Below, piece after piece: positions 18,014 through 26,706 of a DNA stretch of 64,000 bases. Under the pieces are notes generated by a model, which saw only the letters and a list, made by a program, of their open reading frames with translations, did not search any database and was not told the origin of the DNA. Each line of letters begins with the position of its first letter. Within the stretch, counting starts at the first letter, position 1. This stretch comes from an uncultured Schlesneria sp. (lineage in GTDB: Bacteria > Planctomycetota > Planctomycetia > Planctomycetales > Planctomycetaceae). The position numbers and the translations under genes were made by a program. The stretch is from positions 1 through 64,000 of the forward strand of contig CAILLA010000057.1 in the NCBI GenBank assembly GCA_903834925.1, written 5' to 3'.

Positions 18014-19387
18014 ATGATCGCAGCACGCGTTTCCGGAGGATCATCGAACCGGGTCATCGTCGAATCGGGTTCCATATCGCCTCGTTATCTGACACTTGAT
18101 CATTGGCGGGGCATTGCGTGCTTGATCGTCGTCATCCACCATGCATTACTGCCGATGTGCGATCAAGGCAACCCCGCACGGGTACGCTCGACAGTCCAAG
18201 CAGTTAACAGTCAGGGTATCAATAAAGCTGTCGTGAATCCGGCGGTTCAACGTGTCGTATCACGACCGAGATTACGGAATCGGATCTCGGATCAACTGCA
18301 TATCGGTGTTGAAATGTTCTTTGTGATCAGCGGGTATTGCATCACGGCTTCTGCGCAGTCGATTCGGCGATCGGGGCGCTCCATTCGGGAATATTTCTTA
18401 CGCCGATTTCTCCGAATCGTCCCGCCGTTCTGGTGTGCGTTGATCGGTTCAATATTGATTTGCTTCGCGATCGACTTTTTTAGCCCCGACTCATTGAGAC
18501 GAGCCCCGTGGCCACTCCCGATGCCTTGGGATCTGACTTTCTTTCAGTGGGTAGGCAGCATCACTTTAACAAACACATGGATTGGGTTTCTCACTGGACA
18601 ACCCAAACTGGATTTTCCAATCCAGCAATGGACGCTTTGTTATGAGATGCAGTTCTATGTCGTGATTGGCGTCATCTTGTCGCTTGTTGGGCGTCGTTTC
18701 TTCCAGGCGACGGCGATTCTCACTGCGGTCATTGCAGCGGTGGACATCCTTGTGCTTTGCTATCCGGTTCCAATCAGAGGGTTTTTCTTTGATGAGCACT
18801 GGTTCATGTTTGCCGCCGGAGTGGGTCTCTACTGGGATTTGCACTGTGCCACCCCGAACCAATCGATCGTTTTTCGAATCACTGCGTGTGGTGCATTGGT
18901 CGGACTGACGACCCTTGCATCGACGACAACCATCTTTGGTAACGGGTCTCCATTTTCCGCATGGAGAGTTGTGGAAGCGATGGGATTTGCTGGACTATTG
19001 TTATTCTTAAAGAAATACGACGTACGAATCGCCAGCCTGAATTGTCTGAGCGGGTTCAAGTTTTGCGGCGTGATCTGTTACAGCATTTATCTGACGCATT
19101 TGTTCCCCACGAAATTCCTTAACCAGCAGTTCGCATTTTTAGGGTATCACGACGATTGGTCGATTGTGTTCGTATGCATGCCCTTGACTCTGGTGATGTC
19201 GGTTTCGCTAGGGTACATATTCCACGTTTTGGTCGAGCGTCGATTTCTGATAAGCCGCAGCGAACTTCCACGTCAACAGACAGGCTCGAACGCCATCAAG
19301 ATGTCAGATGCGCCCTGCGAAACAGTTACGTTTAACCAATTTCATCTCGCCGCATCTTCAAAACCACCGGTTAAAAAAGCGGCGTAA
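18014..19387 (+). CDS. Membrane acyltransferase 3 family (OafA/YrhL-like)
   Basis: Integral membrane O-acyltransferase of 457 residues with about ten hydrophobic segments. The signature LDHWRGIACLIVVIHHALL (Arg-Gly and a conserved His) is near residue 28, and FFVISGYCITAS, RRFLRIVPPFW and PIQQWTLCYEMQFYV follow as in acyltransferase 3 proteins that acetylate or acylate surface polysaccharides. A region of about 40 residues between the first two segments (near residues 55-85) is longer than usual. The start ATG has GAGGA about eight bases upstream. Its position after a KAS III and NeuD-like gene supports a role in decorating a cell-surface glycan. Confidence 0.9.
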   Translation: MIAARVSGGSSNRVIVESGSISPRYLTLDHWRGIACLIVVIHHALLPMCDQGNPARVRSTVQAVNSQGINKAVVNPAVQRVVSRPRLRNRISDQLHIGVEMFFVISGYCITASAQSIRRSGRSIREYFLRRFLRIVPPFWCALIGSILICFAIDFFSPDSLRRAPWPLPMPWDLTFFQWVGSITLTNTWIGFLTGQPKLDFPIQQWTLCYEMQFYVVIGVILSLVGRRFFQATAILTAVIAAVDILVLCYPVPIRGFFFDEHWFMFAAGVGLYWDLHCATPNQSIVFRITACGALVGLTTLASTTTIFGNGSPFSAWRVVEAMGFAGLLLFLKKYDVRIASLNCLSGFKFCGVICYSIYLTHLFPTKFLNQQFAFLGYHDDWSIVFVCMPLTLVMSVSLGYIFHVLVERRFLISRSELPRQQTGSNAIKMSDAPCETVTFNQFHLAASSKPPVKKAA

Positions 19388-19770
19388 CATTTGTTCCCAA
19401 ATTCTTGAATCATGCTGGAAAGCTGATCAAGGGAAGCAAAATCGCGATTCCTGGTGCTCGGCATTCGAAATCCGAAGACGAATGTTAAAGTTGGACGCGA
19501 AAAGTTCTATATCGCGTGAGCTTCATCTCACCCAACCCTGCACTCACGAGATGATTTCTGGGTTCGGGTCCCATCGCCTGCTCATCACGGTCTTTAAGAA
19601 AGCATAAATCCCGAATATACAAAAGAAATGCTATTGACTTGGTCGAATTTGAGGGTTGTAGCGATTGAAGGACGTATTGACACGCTTTCAAGATTCTGAA
19701 TCGAATGTTTTTGTCATTCATTTCAGTTCGCAAACAATTGACTCAAGACCACTTCAATGGAGTCTGATCG
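19388..19770. other. Intergenic region, nothing recognised
   Basis: 383 bases between the acyltransferase and methyltransferase genes. A 99-codon open frame (19308-19607) overlaps the acyltransferase end and has no family features. No terminator or repeat was seen. Confidence 0.4.
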
Positions 19771-20484
19771 ATGGCCAATACGCTGGAAGCTTCCTGGGTC
19801 GACTACTATCAAAAGGTTTATGCGACGGACAATACTTGGCTTGATTATTCAAACGCACATGTTCAGGGTCAAACCTTTGGCATTGCACTGGAAGCGGCAG
19901 GCCCAATTAGCGGAAAGCGTTGTCTCGACGTTGGATGCGGACGTGGACAGCTTTCGCTGGCATTGGCAGCTCTTCAAGCAAAAGAAGTCGTGGGTGTTGA
20001 TATCATCGCCGATTCGATCAACGCCTGCAGAATACGCCATCCGCACGTTCGTTGGGAAATTGGAACTCCTGAAAACGAAGAATTCTGTCAGTCTCTTGGG
20101 CAATTCGATTTGTTGTTCTGCATCGAATTATTGCAACTTGTCAGCTGGAGAAAGACTCTTCGATCACTTTGGGATCGCGTCAGTCCTGGTGGCCGGGTGG
20201 TCGTTGTCGTCCCGAATAAGAACAATCCGATCGTTCAAAAGACGATCGCACGATTCGCGGGGACTTACGTGGCTCCAAACCCAGCTGAACTGAGTGAATT
20301 AGTGTTGGAATTACCCGAAGTAGATTGCTGGGCCTTTCGTGGAATGGACTTCCAGGAAGATCAGCGAATCGTACCCTACGTCACGTCACCGTGGGTCAAT
20401 TCTTCCTCAAGCGACATTACCTCGAATCGCCTCGTGATCGCGATTCAGAGGCGAAACGACAGGATGGCCCCTTCTAAGAACTGA
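19771..20484 (+). CDS. Class I SAM-dependent methyltransferase
   Basis: Methyltransferase of 237 residues with the SAM-binding motif I CLDVGCGRGQLSLALAAL, motif II acidic residue in EVVGVDIIADS and a motif IV-like LLFCIELLQLV. The C-terminal half is poorly conserved, so the acceptor cannot be guessed. GGAG lies 8 bases upstream of the ATG. It is separated from the acyltransferase by 383 bases and may have its own promoter. A second open frame at 19757-20293 overlaps in another phase and is spurious. Confidence 0.88.
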   Translation: MANTLEASWVDYYQKVYATDNTWLDYSNAHVQGQTFGIALEAAGPISGKRCLDVGCGRGQLSLALAALQAKEVVGVDIIADSINACRIRHPHVRWEIGTPENEEFCQSLGQFDLLFCIELLQLVSWRKTLRSLWDRVSPGGRVVVVVPNKNNPIVQKTIARFAGTYVAPNPAELSELVLELPEVDCWAFRGMDFQEDQRIVPYVTSPWVNSSSSDITSNRLVIAIQRRNDRMAPSKN

Positions 20485-20509
20485 TTTGTAAGGGAAAGCC
20501 ATGATCATT

Positions 20510-20614
20510 GGTGGCGCGGTTTTACCGTCTTCGGTAAGGCCGTGATGCACTTGAGACACATTATCGAACTGTGAAGACGCGGCCTTGTCGAAGACTCCAA
20601 AACCGTGGCACCCC
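20510..20614. repeat. GTGGCACCC fold-back repeat
   Basis: Left arm GGTGGCGCGGTTTTACCGTC through AAGGCCGTG and right arm CGGCCTTGTCGAAGACTCCA through ACCGTGGCACCC are inverse relatives, with two internal hairpins. The same element occurs in the opposite orientation at 40920-41021. It lies between the methyltransferase and the end of thiE. Confidence 0.7.
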
Positions 20615-20722
20615 AAGTTTCGGGTGCCACGTCGCCCATAAGACGCAACAGGTTTACATGACCACTCCTTGGCCGATTAATCAGCTCATCGTCGCACGAG
20701 GTGACGCTGTCCAGCCGATTCG

Positions 20723-21769
20723 TCAGCGGATACCACATAACGTGATCATCTGGCGAGTTGTTTCGTTCGGCGTCGGACTGTGACAGATTGCGGAGCTGAC
20801 GGCAATTCGGTCAGCTCCTGCATTCGTCACTTCGGAAACGTTGCTCGTGTTGATGCCACCAATTGCGAACCACGGCAGTTGAATTTCTGCGGCCATTTCC
20901 TGGACAAATCTCAGTCCTGGGAACTCGGCAAAAGATTTTGTGTTGCTCGGAAATGTCGGGCCGACCCCGAGATAATCAGCGCCGTTTAGCACGGCTTGTC
21001 GGGCCTGTTCAATCGAATGTGTCGAGACTCCAACCAATCGATCCGGTCCGAGGACGCTTCTCGCATCTTGTATGGACAGTTCGTCCTGACCGAGATGGAC
21101 TCCGTCCGCTTGCGACACAACGGCAATGTCAGGACGGTCGTTGATGATCAGCAGTGCTCCGGCTGCTGCCGTCCATTTCCGAAGCATTCGGGCGCAAGAA
21201 ACCCATTCCCGATCGGTTAATGACTTTTCGCGTGATTGAATAATCTGCACGCCCGCATCGAGCGCCCCTTTGACAACGGCCTCGAATCCACTTTTGCATT
21301 CTGAAGCGGTGACCAACAAATACAGTTGAATTTCTTCAAATTGTTCTCTGGCAGTGCTCGTCCGTAATACGGCCTTCTCGGTGGTGTAGAGTTGATACCG
21401 CAATTGCTCGAACTGAGGGGCGAGCTTCTGATCGATAACTTTACTGTACTCTTCCAATGTGCGTAGCGCTTCCTGCACTCGTTTGAATGCAGCTGCGACA
21501 ACATCGTTGGACGACGTTCTGACATATTCTGTGGGAGTTGAAATTGCGATACCTACGTCACTTAACGTATCGCGAGCTGCCAACAGGCTGGACGAGGATA
21601 TCGCCGCGATAATTGAAGCCAGTTTGTGACGATGGTTTTTGAGCATCTGCGAGAAATGGCCGTCATTCAGCTCAAATCTCACAAAATCTTCGATGACGCG
21701 CAGACCTTCTCGCGTCCGATTGGCCGCGGCATCAACAATACGAAATACTTCAGTTCGAACTTCCGTCAT
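20723..21769 (-). CDS. thiE: ThiD2-ThiE fusion, thiamine phosphate synthase
   Basis: Thiamine biosynthesis protein of 348 residues. The C-terminal part (about 148-348) is ThiE, which joins the thiazole and pyrimidine phosphates: QIIQSREKSL, LIINDRPDIA, GVHLGQDEL, GVSTHS, YLGVGPTFPSNTK and AIGGI are all present. The N-terminal part (about 8-140) with RIVDAAANRTREGLRVIEDF matches the ThiD2 module, a pyrimidine phosphate kinase type found fused to ThiE in cyanobacteria and others. So one chain may perform two steps. No TPP riboswitch was found upstream. Start at 21769 with GGA eight bases ahead. Confidence 0.92.
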   Translation of the reverse strand: MTEVRTEVFRIVDAAANRTREGLRVIEDFVRFELNDGHFSQMLKNHRHKLASIIAAISSSSLLAARDTLSDVGIAISTPTEYVRTSSNDVVAAAFKRVQEALRTLEEYSKVIDQKLAPQFEQLRYQLYTTEKAVLRTSTAREQFEEIQLYLLVTASECKSGFEAVVKGALDAGVQIIQSREKSLTDREWVSCARMLRKWTAAAGALLIINDRPDIAVVSQADGVHLGQDELSIQDARSVLGPDRLVGVSTHSIEQARQAVLNGADYLGVGPTFPSNTKSFAEFPGLRFVQEMAAEIQLPWFAIGGINTSNVSEVTNAGADRIAVSSAICHSPTPNETTRQMITLCGIR

Positions 21770-21983
21770 CGGGTATTCCAGATTTATGATTCCGACCAGT
21801 TTCGTCAGATTGTAGAGTGAACGACGGATTTGAACGACGGGTGCCCGGAAGTTCCTTTCATGTTTTTTGTCCTTCCCTATTTAAGCAATTGCCCAATAGC
21901 GGCCTTGCCCGAATCCCAGATTGGCGTAAAATCAAGTCATCACGTCTCTAATTCCGCTCGACACACTATTGCGAGAACACATC

Positions 21984-22523
21984 ATGTGGTTCACTGAAAA
22001 TCCCTGGCCACCGATGTTATTGGCCGGTTTGGCTTCGTTAGTCTGTTTTGGATTGTGGAATTCGGACCGACGCAATTTGTACCTGGCGTCGGCACTTGTG
22101 TTTTTAGGAATTGTCGGCGCGGTTTATGGCATTGAACGAGCGATCGTCACTGACGGCGAAAAATTGCAAGGTGAGGTGTCGCAGCTTTGCGACCAATTCC
22201 GCAAACGCGATCCTGCCACTCTCGAGCATTTTTCCGCGACCGCGACAGATTTGAAGAAGCTTTGCAAGACCGCCATGGAAACAGTCGAAATTCGCGATGA
22301 TTTGCGACTCACTGATTTCCACACCAATTTTAGCGGCCAGAGATCGCGAGCCAGTGTTCACTTTCGGGCGAACGCGACGATCTCGGTCTTGGGCTTTACC
22401 GGACATCACCCGTTCCGCTGCATCCTCGATTTTCAAAAAGAAGGAGGAGCTTGGAAAATCGTGGATGTTCAGAGGCTTGATCCGATCAAAGGTGACAAGA
22501 TGGACATCATGGAAAAACGGTAG
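21984..22523 (+). CDS. Small membrane protein with NTF2-like domain, uncharacterised
   Basis: Protein of 179 residues from the ATG at 21984 (MWFTENPWPPM). Two hydrophobic segments (about 8-25 and 35-52) are followed by a globular domain of about 115 residues with the pattern of NTF2-like/SnoaL proteins: a helical start (QLCDQFRKRDPATLEHFS) and alternating strands ending in GAWKIVDVQRLDP. A family name cannot be given with certainty and no ligand is suggested. The domain probably faces the cytosol or periplasm after a two-helix anchor. An earlier TTG at 21969 is less likely. Confidence 0.7.
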   Translation: MWFTENPWPPMLLAGLASLVCFGLWNSDRRNLYLASALVFLGIVGAVYGIERAIVTDGEKLQGEVSQLCDQFRKRDPATLEHFSATATDLKKLCKTAMETVEIRDDLRLTDFHTNFSGQRSRASVHFRANATISVLGFTGHHPFRCILDFQKEGGAWKIVDVQRLDPIKGDKMDIMEKR

Positions 22524-22717
22524 ATACCGATTTGAGTATTGCAATCCCTACGATTGTTACGACTGTTTCCCCAGCAATGTTTCCTTTTTTGAACGTTGTT
22601 TCGCAATCTTTACTTTCAGCTTTATCGGAAAAGTTGCGGTCATAATCTTCTTGTCGACGGAACGACTCAAGGCAATTGGAGTGCCACCCCACGACCTATA
22701 AAGAGAGGATGAGAACC

Positions 22718-23050
22718 GTGATCAAGAGTCACCTTGGAACTGACGCGATCGAAGCGATCGAACGTAAGATGCAAAATCGCCGAATCGGCGGCGTCCGCAA
22801 CCGTACGGCGGCTGATAACGAACCCAAGAGCCAGGAAGTTCGAACGACAGATCGCCGCAAGGTTGAACGCCGGAAATTAATCGACCCGACGACGTGCGAA
22901 CGCGACTATTCTCTGGACGAAGTCGAATTCATGAAGGCGATGGACGACTACAAACGTAAGAATGGCCGAATGTTTCCCACGTGGAGCGAAGTTTTGGAAG
23001 TGATTCGTAGCCTCGGCTACGAAAAGCAACCGAAAGAGTCATCCGTTTGA
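22718..23050 (+). CDS. Small conserved charged protein, uncharacterised
   Basis: Protein of 110 residues from the GTG at 22718; AGAGGA lies nine bases before it, while the in-frame ATG at 22709 is too close to that site. The N-terminal half is rich in Arg/Lys and probably disordered ([12 protein letters not shown]). The C-terminal 45 residues form a compact, helical, well-conserved-looking piece ([20 protein letters not shown], then [15 protein letters not shown]). I recall similar tails in planctomycete hypothetical proteins but no function. It is convergent with the small membrane gene after it. Confidence 0.72.
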   Translation: MIKSHLGTDAIEAIERKMQNRRIGGVRNRTAADNEPKSQEVRTTDRRKVERRKLIDPTTCERDYSLDEVEFMKAMDDYKRKNGRMFPTWSEVLEVIRSLGYEKQPKESSV

Positions 23051-23060
23051 TCAGTGCTGA

Positions 23061-23252
23061 TCAGGCCATATCTTTGAATGCATCCCAACCGAGATATCCG
23101 ACAATCCCTGCGCTGAGAATGAACAGGATGTCCATCGTCGTTGAATGCGCAAATGGGACTCCCAGGATCAAGTCCAGTAATGCCAGGATGGCAACGAATC
23201 CCGCCACCCCGAAGGAACCGAAGATCATATTCTTCGCAAGATTTGTTGCCAT
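23061..23252 (-). CDS. Small two-helix membrane protein
   Basis: Peptide of 63 residues beginning MATNLAKNMIFGSFG at the ATG at 23252, with GAGGAAG and GCGGACGG upstream. Two hydrophobic segments (about 10-29 and 39-56) are joined by a short loop, and it ends GWDAFKDMA. The upstream in-frame extension to 23414 is non-hydrophobic and not needed. Function unknown; the composition and spacing suggest a real small membrane protein. Confidence 0.65.
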   Translation of the reverse strand: MATNLAKNMIFGSFGVAGFVAILALLDLILGVPFAHSTTMDILFILSAGIVGYLGWDAFKDMA

Positions 23253-23554
23253 CCGTCCGCTTCCTCGTCTCGTTTGAAAGCTCAAGTCGCTCGTGTTGAT
23301 CATCGGCGACAAACTTACCGACACTATAACGCACTTCCTGAATGAGTTGCCAGTCGCAAGTGTTTTCCTGAAGAGGGTCCTTTTTTCGCGATAATTCGGT
23401 TCTAACCTTTGCAATCAATTGCCGTCATTACGTTTCCGAATACCCGCTGTTCCTCGCTGAGAGGGTGTCAGTTTTTGCAATGTGGGCTTTAGCCCGCACA
23501 AGATGTTGTATCCCACGCACGGGCTGAAGCCCATGCTACGTGTTGCTGGCAACG
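23253..23554. other. Intergenic region with GGGCTTTAGCCC hairpin repeat
   Basis: 302 bases upstream of the small membrane gene and downstream of cinA. At 23481-23540 TGGGCTTTAGCCCG and, about 25 bases later, its inverse relative CGGGCTGAAGCCCA form a double hairpin. Each half is itself palindromic. It is typical of dispersed repeats and may also act as the cinA terminator. Confidence 0.55.
23481..23540. repeat. TGGGCTTTAGCCCG fold-back repeat
   Basis: TGGGCTTTAGCCCG and CGGGCTGAAGCCCA pair with each other with one mismatch and each also folds alone. It lies just beyond the cinA stop. Confidence 0.6.
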
Positions 23555-24802
23555 TCAGCCTTCGATCAAATGGAGTCTCAGCAGGTTCATTGCCACCTTT
23601 GCAGTCCGACTTTTCGCAATCGCAGGATCACCGAAGTGTTGAACCTTTTCCACTTTCGTGATTTTCGGTCCCGCCAGTGCGACGAATGACGCGGGGACCG
23701 GGGCAAGCGGGTCATCTGCGTCAAACTCGGGCCATTCTGATACGGCCAGGGCGAAATTTGTTCCAAATCGCTGGCGGCAACCTTTTGCAATCGCCAGGGC
23801 GACTTCCTCGCTGATTGGTCCGAATTGCCGAATCAACATGGGATCAACGGAGACGAGTTCACGTTTTGCTGAGTTCGTTGGAACGACGACTCCTCCCATA
23901 TAACAGGACTCGAATCCCGAGACACCGGTTAGTCGGTGTGCCAGGAGACCACCTGTCCCCGATTCGGCTGTCGAAAGGGAGGCTCGTCGTAATCGAAGTA
24001 AGCGAACTAACGCGTGCTCGATTTCCTCGTCTTCTACTCCGAAAACCAAAGTTCCCATCCGATTGAGAATGGCTTCTCTTGTTTTTTCGATCTTGTCCTG
24101 ACATTCATCCACCGATCCGGCTGCGGCAGTAATTCGCAACGTGATTGTTGCTTCGTGAACAGTAATTCCGACATCAGGGTCGCGACCTCGCGCCGTCAGA
24201 TCCCCAAGGATTTCTTCCGCCTGGGATTCGCCAACGCCAAACAGATTAATTCGTGCTCGGCGAATCACTTGTCCACTTCCGTCCAATCGAGGAAGAACCT
24301 GCTGGCGAAACATTTGTTTCATTTCGCTGGGGACGCCAGGCATCGCTGCAACGTGAGAAACACTTCCATCCTTTCGCTGATGAGTCATCCAGATTCCCGG
24401 TGCGGTCCCACGCGGGTTCGGCAAGGGTTCGCTCCCCTTGGGAAACATTGCTTGCATCACATTTCGCTCAGGCATTGGACGGCTACGTTTGGCAAACATC
24501 GCCTTGACGTGTTCCAATGACGGTTCGTGTCGAACCAGTTCCACATTCCCGAACTTTGCCATCGCTTCGCGAGTCAAATCGTCGAGTGTTGGTCCAAGTC
24601 CGCCCGTGATCAGGACGATTTCCGAGCGATCTGCGGCCGTGCGAAGGGCTTCAGCCATCGCATCCAGGTCATCGGAGATCGTCAAATGTGCAAGAACCTG
24701 AATACCGATCTCAGCCAGCTCAAGGCTGAGCCACTGACTATTCGTATCAAGTTTGGCTCCCGTCGTCAGTTCTGTACCGACGGATATAATTTCTGCGTGC
24801 AT
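23555..24802 (-). CDS. cinA: CinA-like protein (damage/competence-inducible; NMN amidohydrolase family)
   Basis: Two-domain protein of 415 residues, the full family length. The N-terminal MoCF/COG1058 domain (about 1-170) begins MHAEIISVGTELTTG and has ITGGLGPTLDDLTREA; it is linked to ADP-ribose/NAD-related pyrophosphatase activity in studied members. The C-terminal CinA domain (about 260-410) is the nicotinamide mononucleotide deamidase type, with STAESGTGGLLAHRLT and the following GVVVPTNSAKRE. In that domain the family usually has a Cys or similar group near GGL; here it is Thr-Gly. Role in NAD recycling is inferred from the family. It ends next to a hairpin repeat and faces no close partner. 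Confidence 0.9.
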   Translation of the reverse strand: MHAEIISVGTELTTGAKLDTNSQWLSLELAEIGIQVLAHLTISDDLDAMAEALRTAADRSEIVLITGGLGPTLDDLTREAMAKFGNVELVRHEPSLEHVKAMFAKRSRPMPERNVMQAMFPKGSEPLPNPRGTAPGIWMTHQRKDGSVSHVAAMPGVPSEMKQMFRQQVLPRLDGSGQVIRRARINLFGVGESQAEEILGDLTARGRDPDVGITVHEATITLRITAAAGSVDECQDKIEKTREAILNRMGTLVFGVEDEEIEHALVRLLRLRRASLSTAESGTGGLLAHRLTGVSGFESCYMGGVVVPTNSAKRELVSVDPMLIRQFGPISEEVALAIAKGCRQRFGTNFALAVSEWPEFDADDPLAPVPASFVALAGPKITKVEKVQHFGDPAIAKSRTAKVAMNLLRLHLIEG

Positions 24803-25151
24803 AGGAAAAACTTTTGGAATTCGAACCAGCGGTAGGACAATCTTGGGCGGAGCGAAAGCTTACTCGCAACTCCGTCAGTCAAGCAACAAGGCGAAACCCA
24901 GATCCCGACGAACCGAATGAGACTTCGAACCCCATCCGGTATACAATGTACGGGTGATCGGCTTGACGAATCTCGAAAAATGATGAGAAACCAACGATAA
25001 AAACGTACGTTTAGTAGAATCAATCAGTCGCCAGCGAAAAACGGACTTGTGACGAACGGTGACACACAATCGGAAACATCTTTCCTTAATTTGAAAGTTC
25101 GACAACAATTCACTCGTCACAACGAGACGTAGTGTGAAACCAAGGTGTCCG
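24803..25151. other. Intergenic region between divergent cinA and lipase genes
   Basis: 349 bases probably holding promoters for both genes. A GGTATACAATG (24941-24951) resembles a -10 box but has no clear -35. A GTTCGAATTCC-like string near 24815 recalls a tRNA T-arm but lacks the pairing. No gene was recognised. Confidence 0.4.
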
Positions 25152-26174
25152 ATGCGGATTTTCAATCAAATAGCGATTTGTACGTTCTGGCTGACACTGT
25201 TGGAGGTCCCGTGTCTCTGCGCAGAAGAATCGCTCGCAACATCGTGGGTTGAGACAGTGAAAAAGCACGCTGACGAGGCGATGCATTCAAAAACGCTTGG
25301 GGGACGGCAATTCTGGGGCGACGTACACCACCTTCACGGCTGGCGGATCCAGCAGAATGTCTTCACAAAGCATTTTCGGCTGCTCGATCCTGACGATATC
25401 CGTCATACGTGGGGTTCGTTCGATGAGTGTCAGACCAAGTTGGCGAAGATTTCTGACGAAAGAAGACTCGGCCCCATGAAGGGGCCAGCGGTCATCTTGA
25501 TTCATGGCTTGCTGCAATCGTCAAAATGCATGCTCCAGATGGGTGCCAGCCTTGAACAAGTCGGCTATTCGGCGGTCGAATTTGATTATCCAAGCACGCA
25601 AGTGAGCATTCCTGAGGCGGCACAATATCTGAATCAGTTGATTCAATCATTGGACGGAATTGACGAGATCAATTTTGTCACCCACAGCATGGGGGGATTG
25701 GTTGTTCGGGCGTATACGATGGAATACAACGATCCTCGTATTAAGCGAATGGTGATGCTTGGAACTCCAAATCAAGGTGCTGAGTTGGCCGATATCACCC
25801 ACCAGTACTGGATTCTCCGGACAGTAGCTGGGCCGGGTGCCCGCCAATTGGGAACTCGAACGGACGGGTTGATTCAGAAACTCCCAGTCCCCAAATTTGA
25901 GTTCGCGGTCATTGCCGGGTCACGAGGCACACCAACAGGGTGGAATCCGTTAATCCCCGGTGACGATGATGGAACGGTGACCGTTGAGAGCACGAAATTG
26001 CCGGGTGCGGCTGACTTTACGACCGTTAACGCACTTCACTCGCGTTTGCTATGGAACGAAGATGCTCACAAACACACAATCAATTTTCTGAAGAGTGGTC
26101 GACTGCGTACCGAAGGCGAACCTCAACCGATTCGAGAAGACGACGCGGAAGCCACGACAGTTTCGAAACAATAG
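25152..26174 (+). CDS. Secreted alpha/beta hydrolase, lipase-like
   Basis: Hydrolase of 340 residues with an N-terminal signal peptide (hydrophobic IAICTFWLTLLEVPCLC). The alpha/beta fold is clear: VILIHGLLQSS supplies the oxyanion region, THSMGGLVVRAY the nucleophile Ser (GxSxG variant SMG), and DDDGTVTVES and ALHSRLLWNED probably the Asp and His. The closest well-known relatives are lipases and PGAP1-like esterases; the substrate is unknown. ATG at 25152 with AAGGTG ahead; the GTG at 25134 is the alternative. It is followed after 8 bases by a truncated haemoglobin gene, so they may share a transcript. Confidence 0.85.
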   Translation: MRIFNQIAICTFWLTLLEVPCLCAEESLATSWVETVKKHADEAMHSKTLGGRQFWGDVHHLHGWRIQQNVFTKHFRLLDPDDIRHTWGSFDECQTKLAKISDERRLGPMKGPAVILIHGLLQSSKCMLQMGASLEQVGYSAVEFDYPSTQVSIPEAAQYLNQLIQSLDGIDEINFVTHSMGGLVVRAYTMEYNDPRIKRMVMLGTPNQGAELADITHQYWILRTVAGPGARQLGTRTDGLIQKLPVPKFEFAVIAGSRGTPTGWNPLIPGDDDGTVTVESTKLPGAADFTTVNALHSRLLWNEDAHKHTINFLKSGRLRTEGEPQPIREDDAEATTVSKQ

Positions 26175-26182
26175 ACTGACAA

Positions 26183-26590
26183 ATGCCTGACGAATCTGCG
26201 ATCTCAAGTGTTTACAAACTGATCGGCGATACCGGTTTTGATCGGCTGGTCGCTGCTTTCTATCGCCGCGTTCCCGCCGACAATTTGCTGGGTCCGCTCT
26301 ACCCTCCAGAAGATCTCGTGGGTGCCGAATACCGATTGAAAAGCTTTTTGATCTTTCGATTCGGCGGACCTGATCGATATCTGCACGAACGTGGTCATCC
26401 TCAGTTGCGGATGCGGCATGCACCCTTTGCGATTGACCAGACTGTCCGCGATCGATGGGTGTCGTTGATGGATCAAGCGTTGATCGAGGCTGACTTGCCA
26501 GCAGAAGCAACAGCAATTGTTCAACCATTTCTTCACGAAGTTGCAACCTTCTTGATGAATCGGGGTTCAAAACCGAATATGGTTTCTTGA
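26183..26590 (+). CDS. Group II truncated haemoglobin
   Basis: Two-over-two globin of 135 residues that binds haem and O2/NO/CO in the cytosol. Tyr27 (B10) in AAFYRRV, the proximal His79 in RGHPQLRMRH and Trp92 (G8) in RDRWVSL mark the group II (TrHbO) type. The pattern FGGPDRYLHERGHP is a strong family signature. Its role could be NO or O2 handling. It is translated from an ATG 8 bases behind the lipase-like gene. Confidence 0.93.
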   Translation: MPDESAISSVYKLIGDTGFDRLVAAFYRRVPADNLLGPLYPPEDLVGAEYRLKSFLIFRFGGPDRYLHERGHPQLRMRHAPFAIDQTVRDRWVSLMDQALIEADLPAEATAIVQPFLHEVATFLMNRGSKPNMVS

Positions 26591-26706
26591 TTGATCCCCC
26601 GATCACGTAGCACCGCCGCCGGAAGTTCGGCAAGAGCTTCCGCTCCATGAACCCCAGGAAATTTGGCGGCAGTTACAACGTCGAGTTCCTCAAGAGATCG
26701 CCCAAG

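Noticed and set aside
21770-21983. TPP riboswitch before thiE
   Set aside because: The conserved CTGAGA and ACCTGA blocks are not found on the minus strand.
24805-24835. tRNA-like GTTCGAATTCC string
   Set aside because: The T-arm does not pair and no acceptor stem or anticodon arm could be found.
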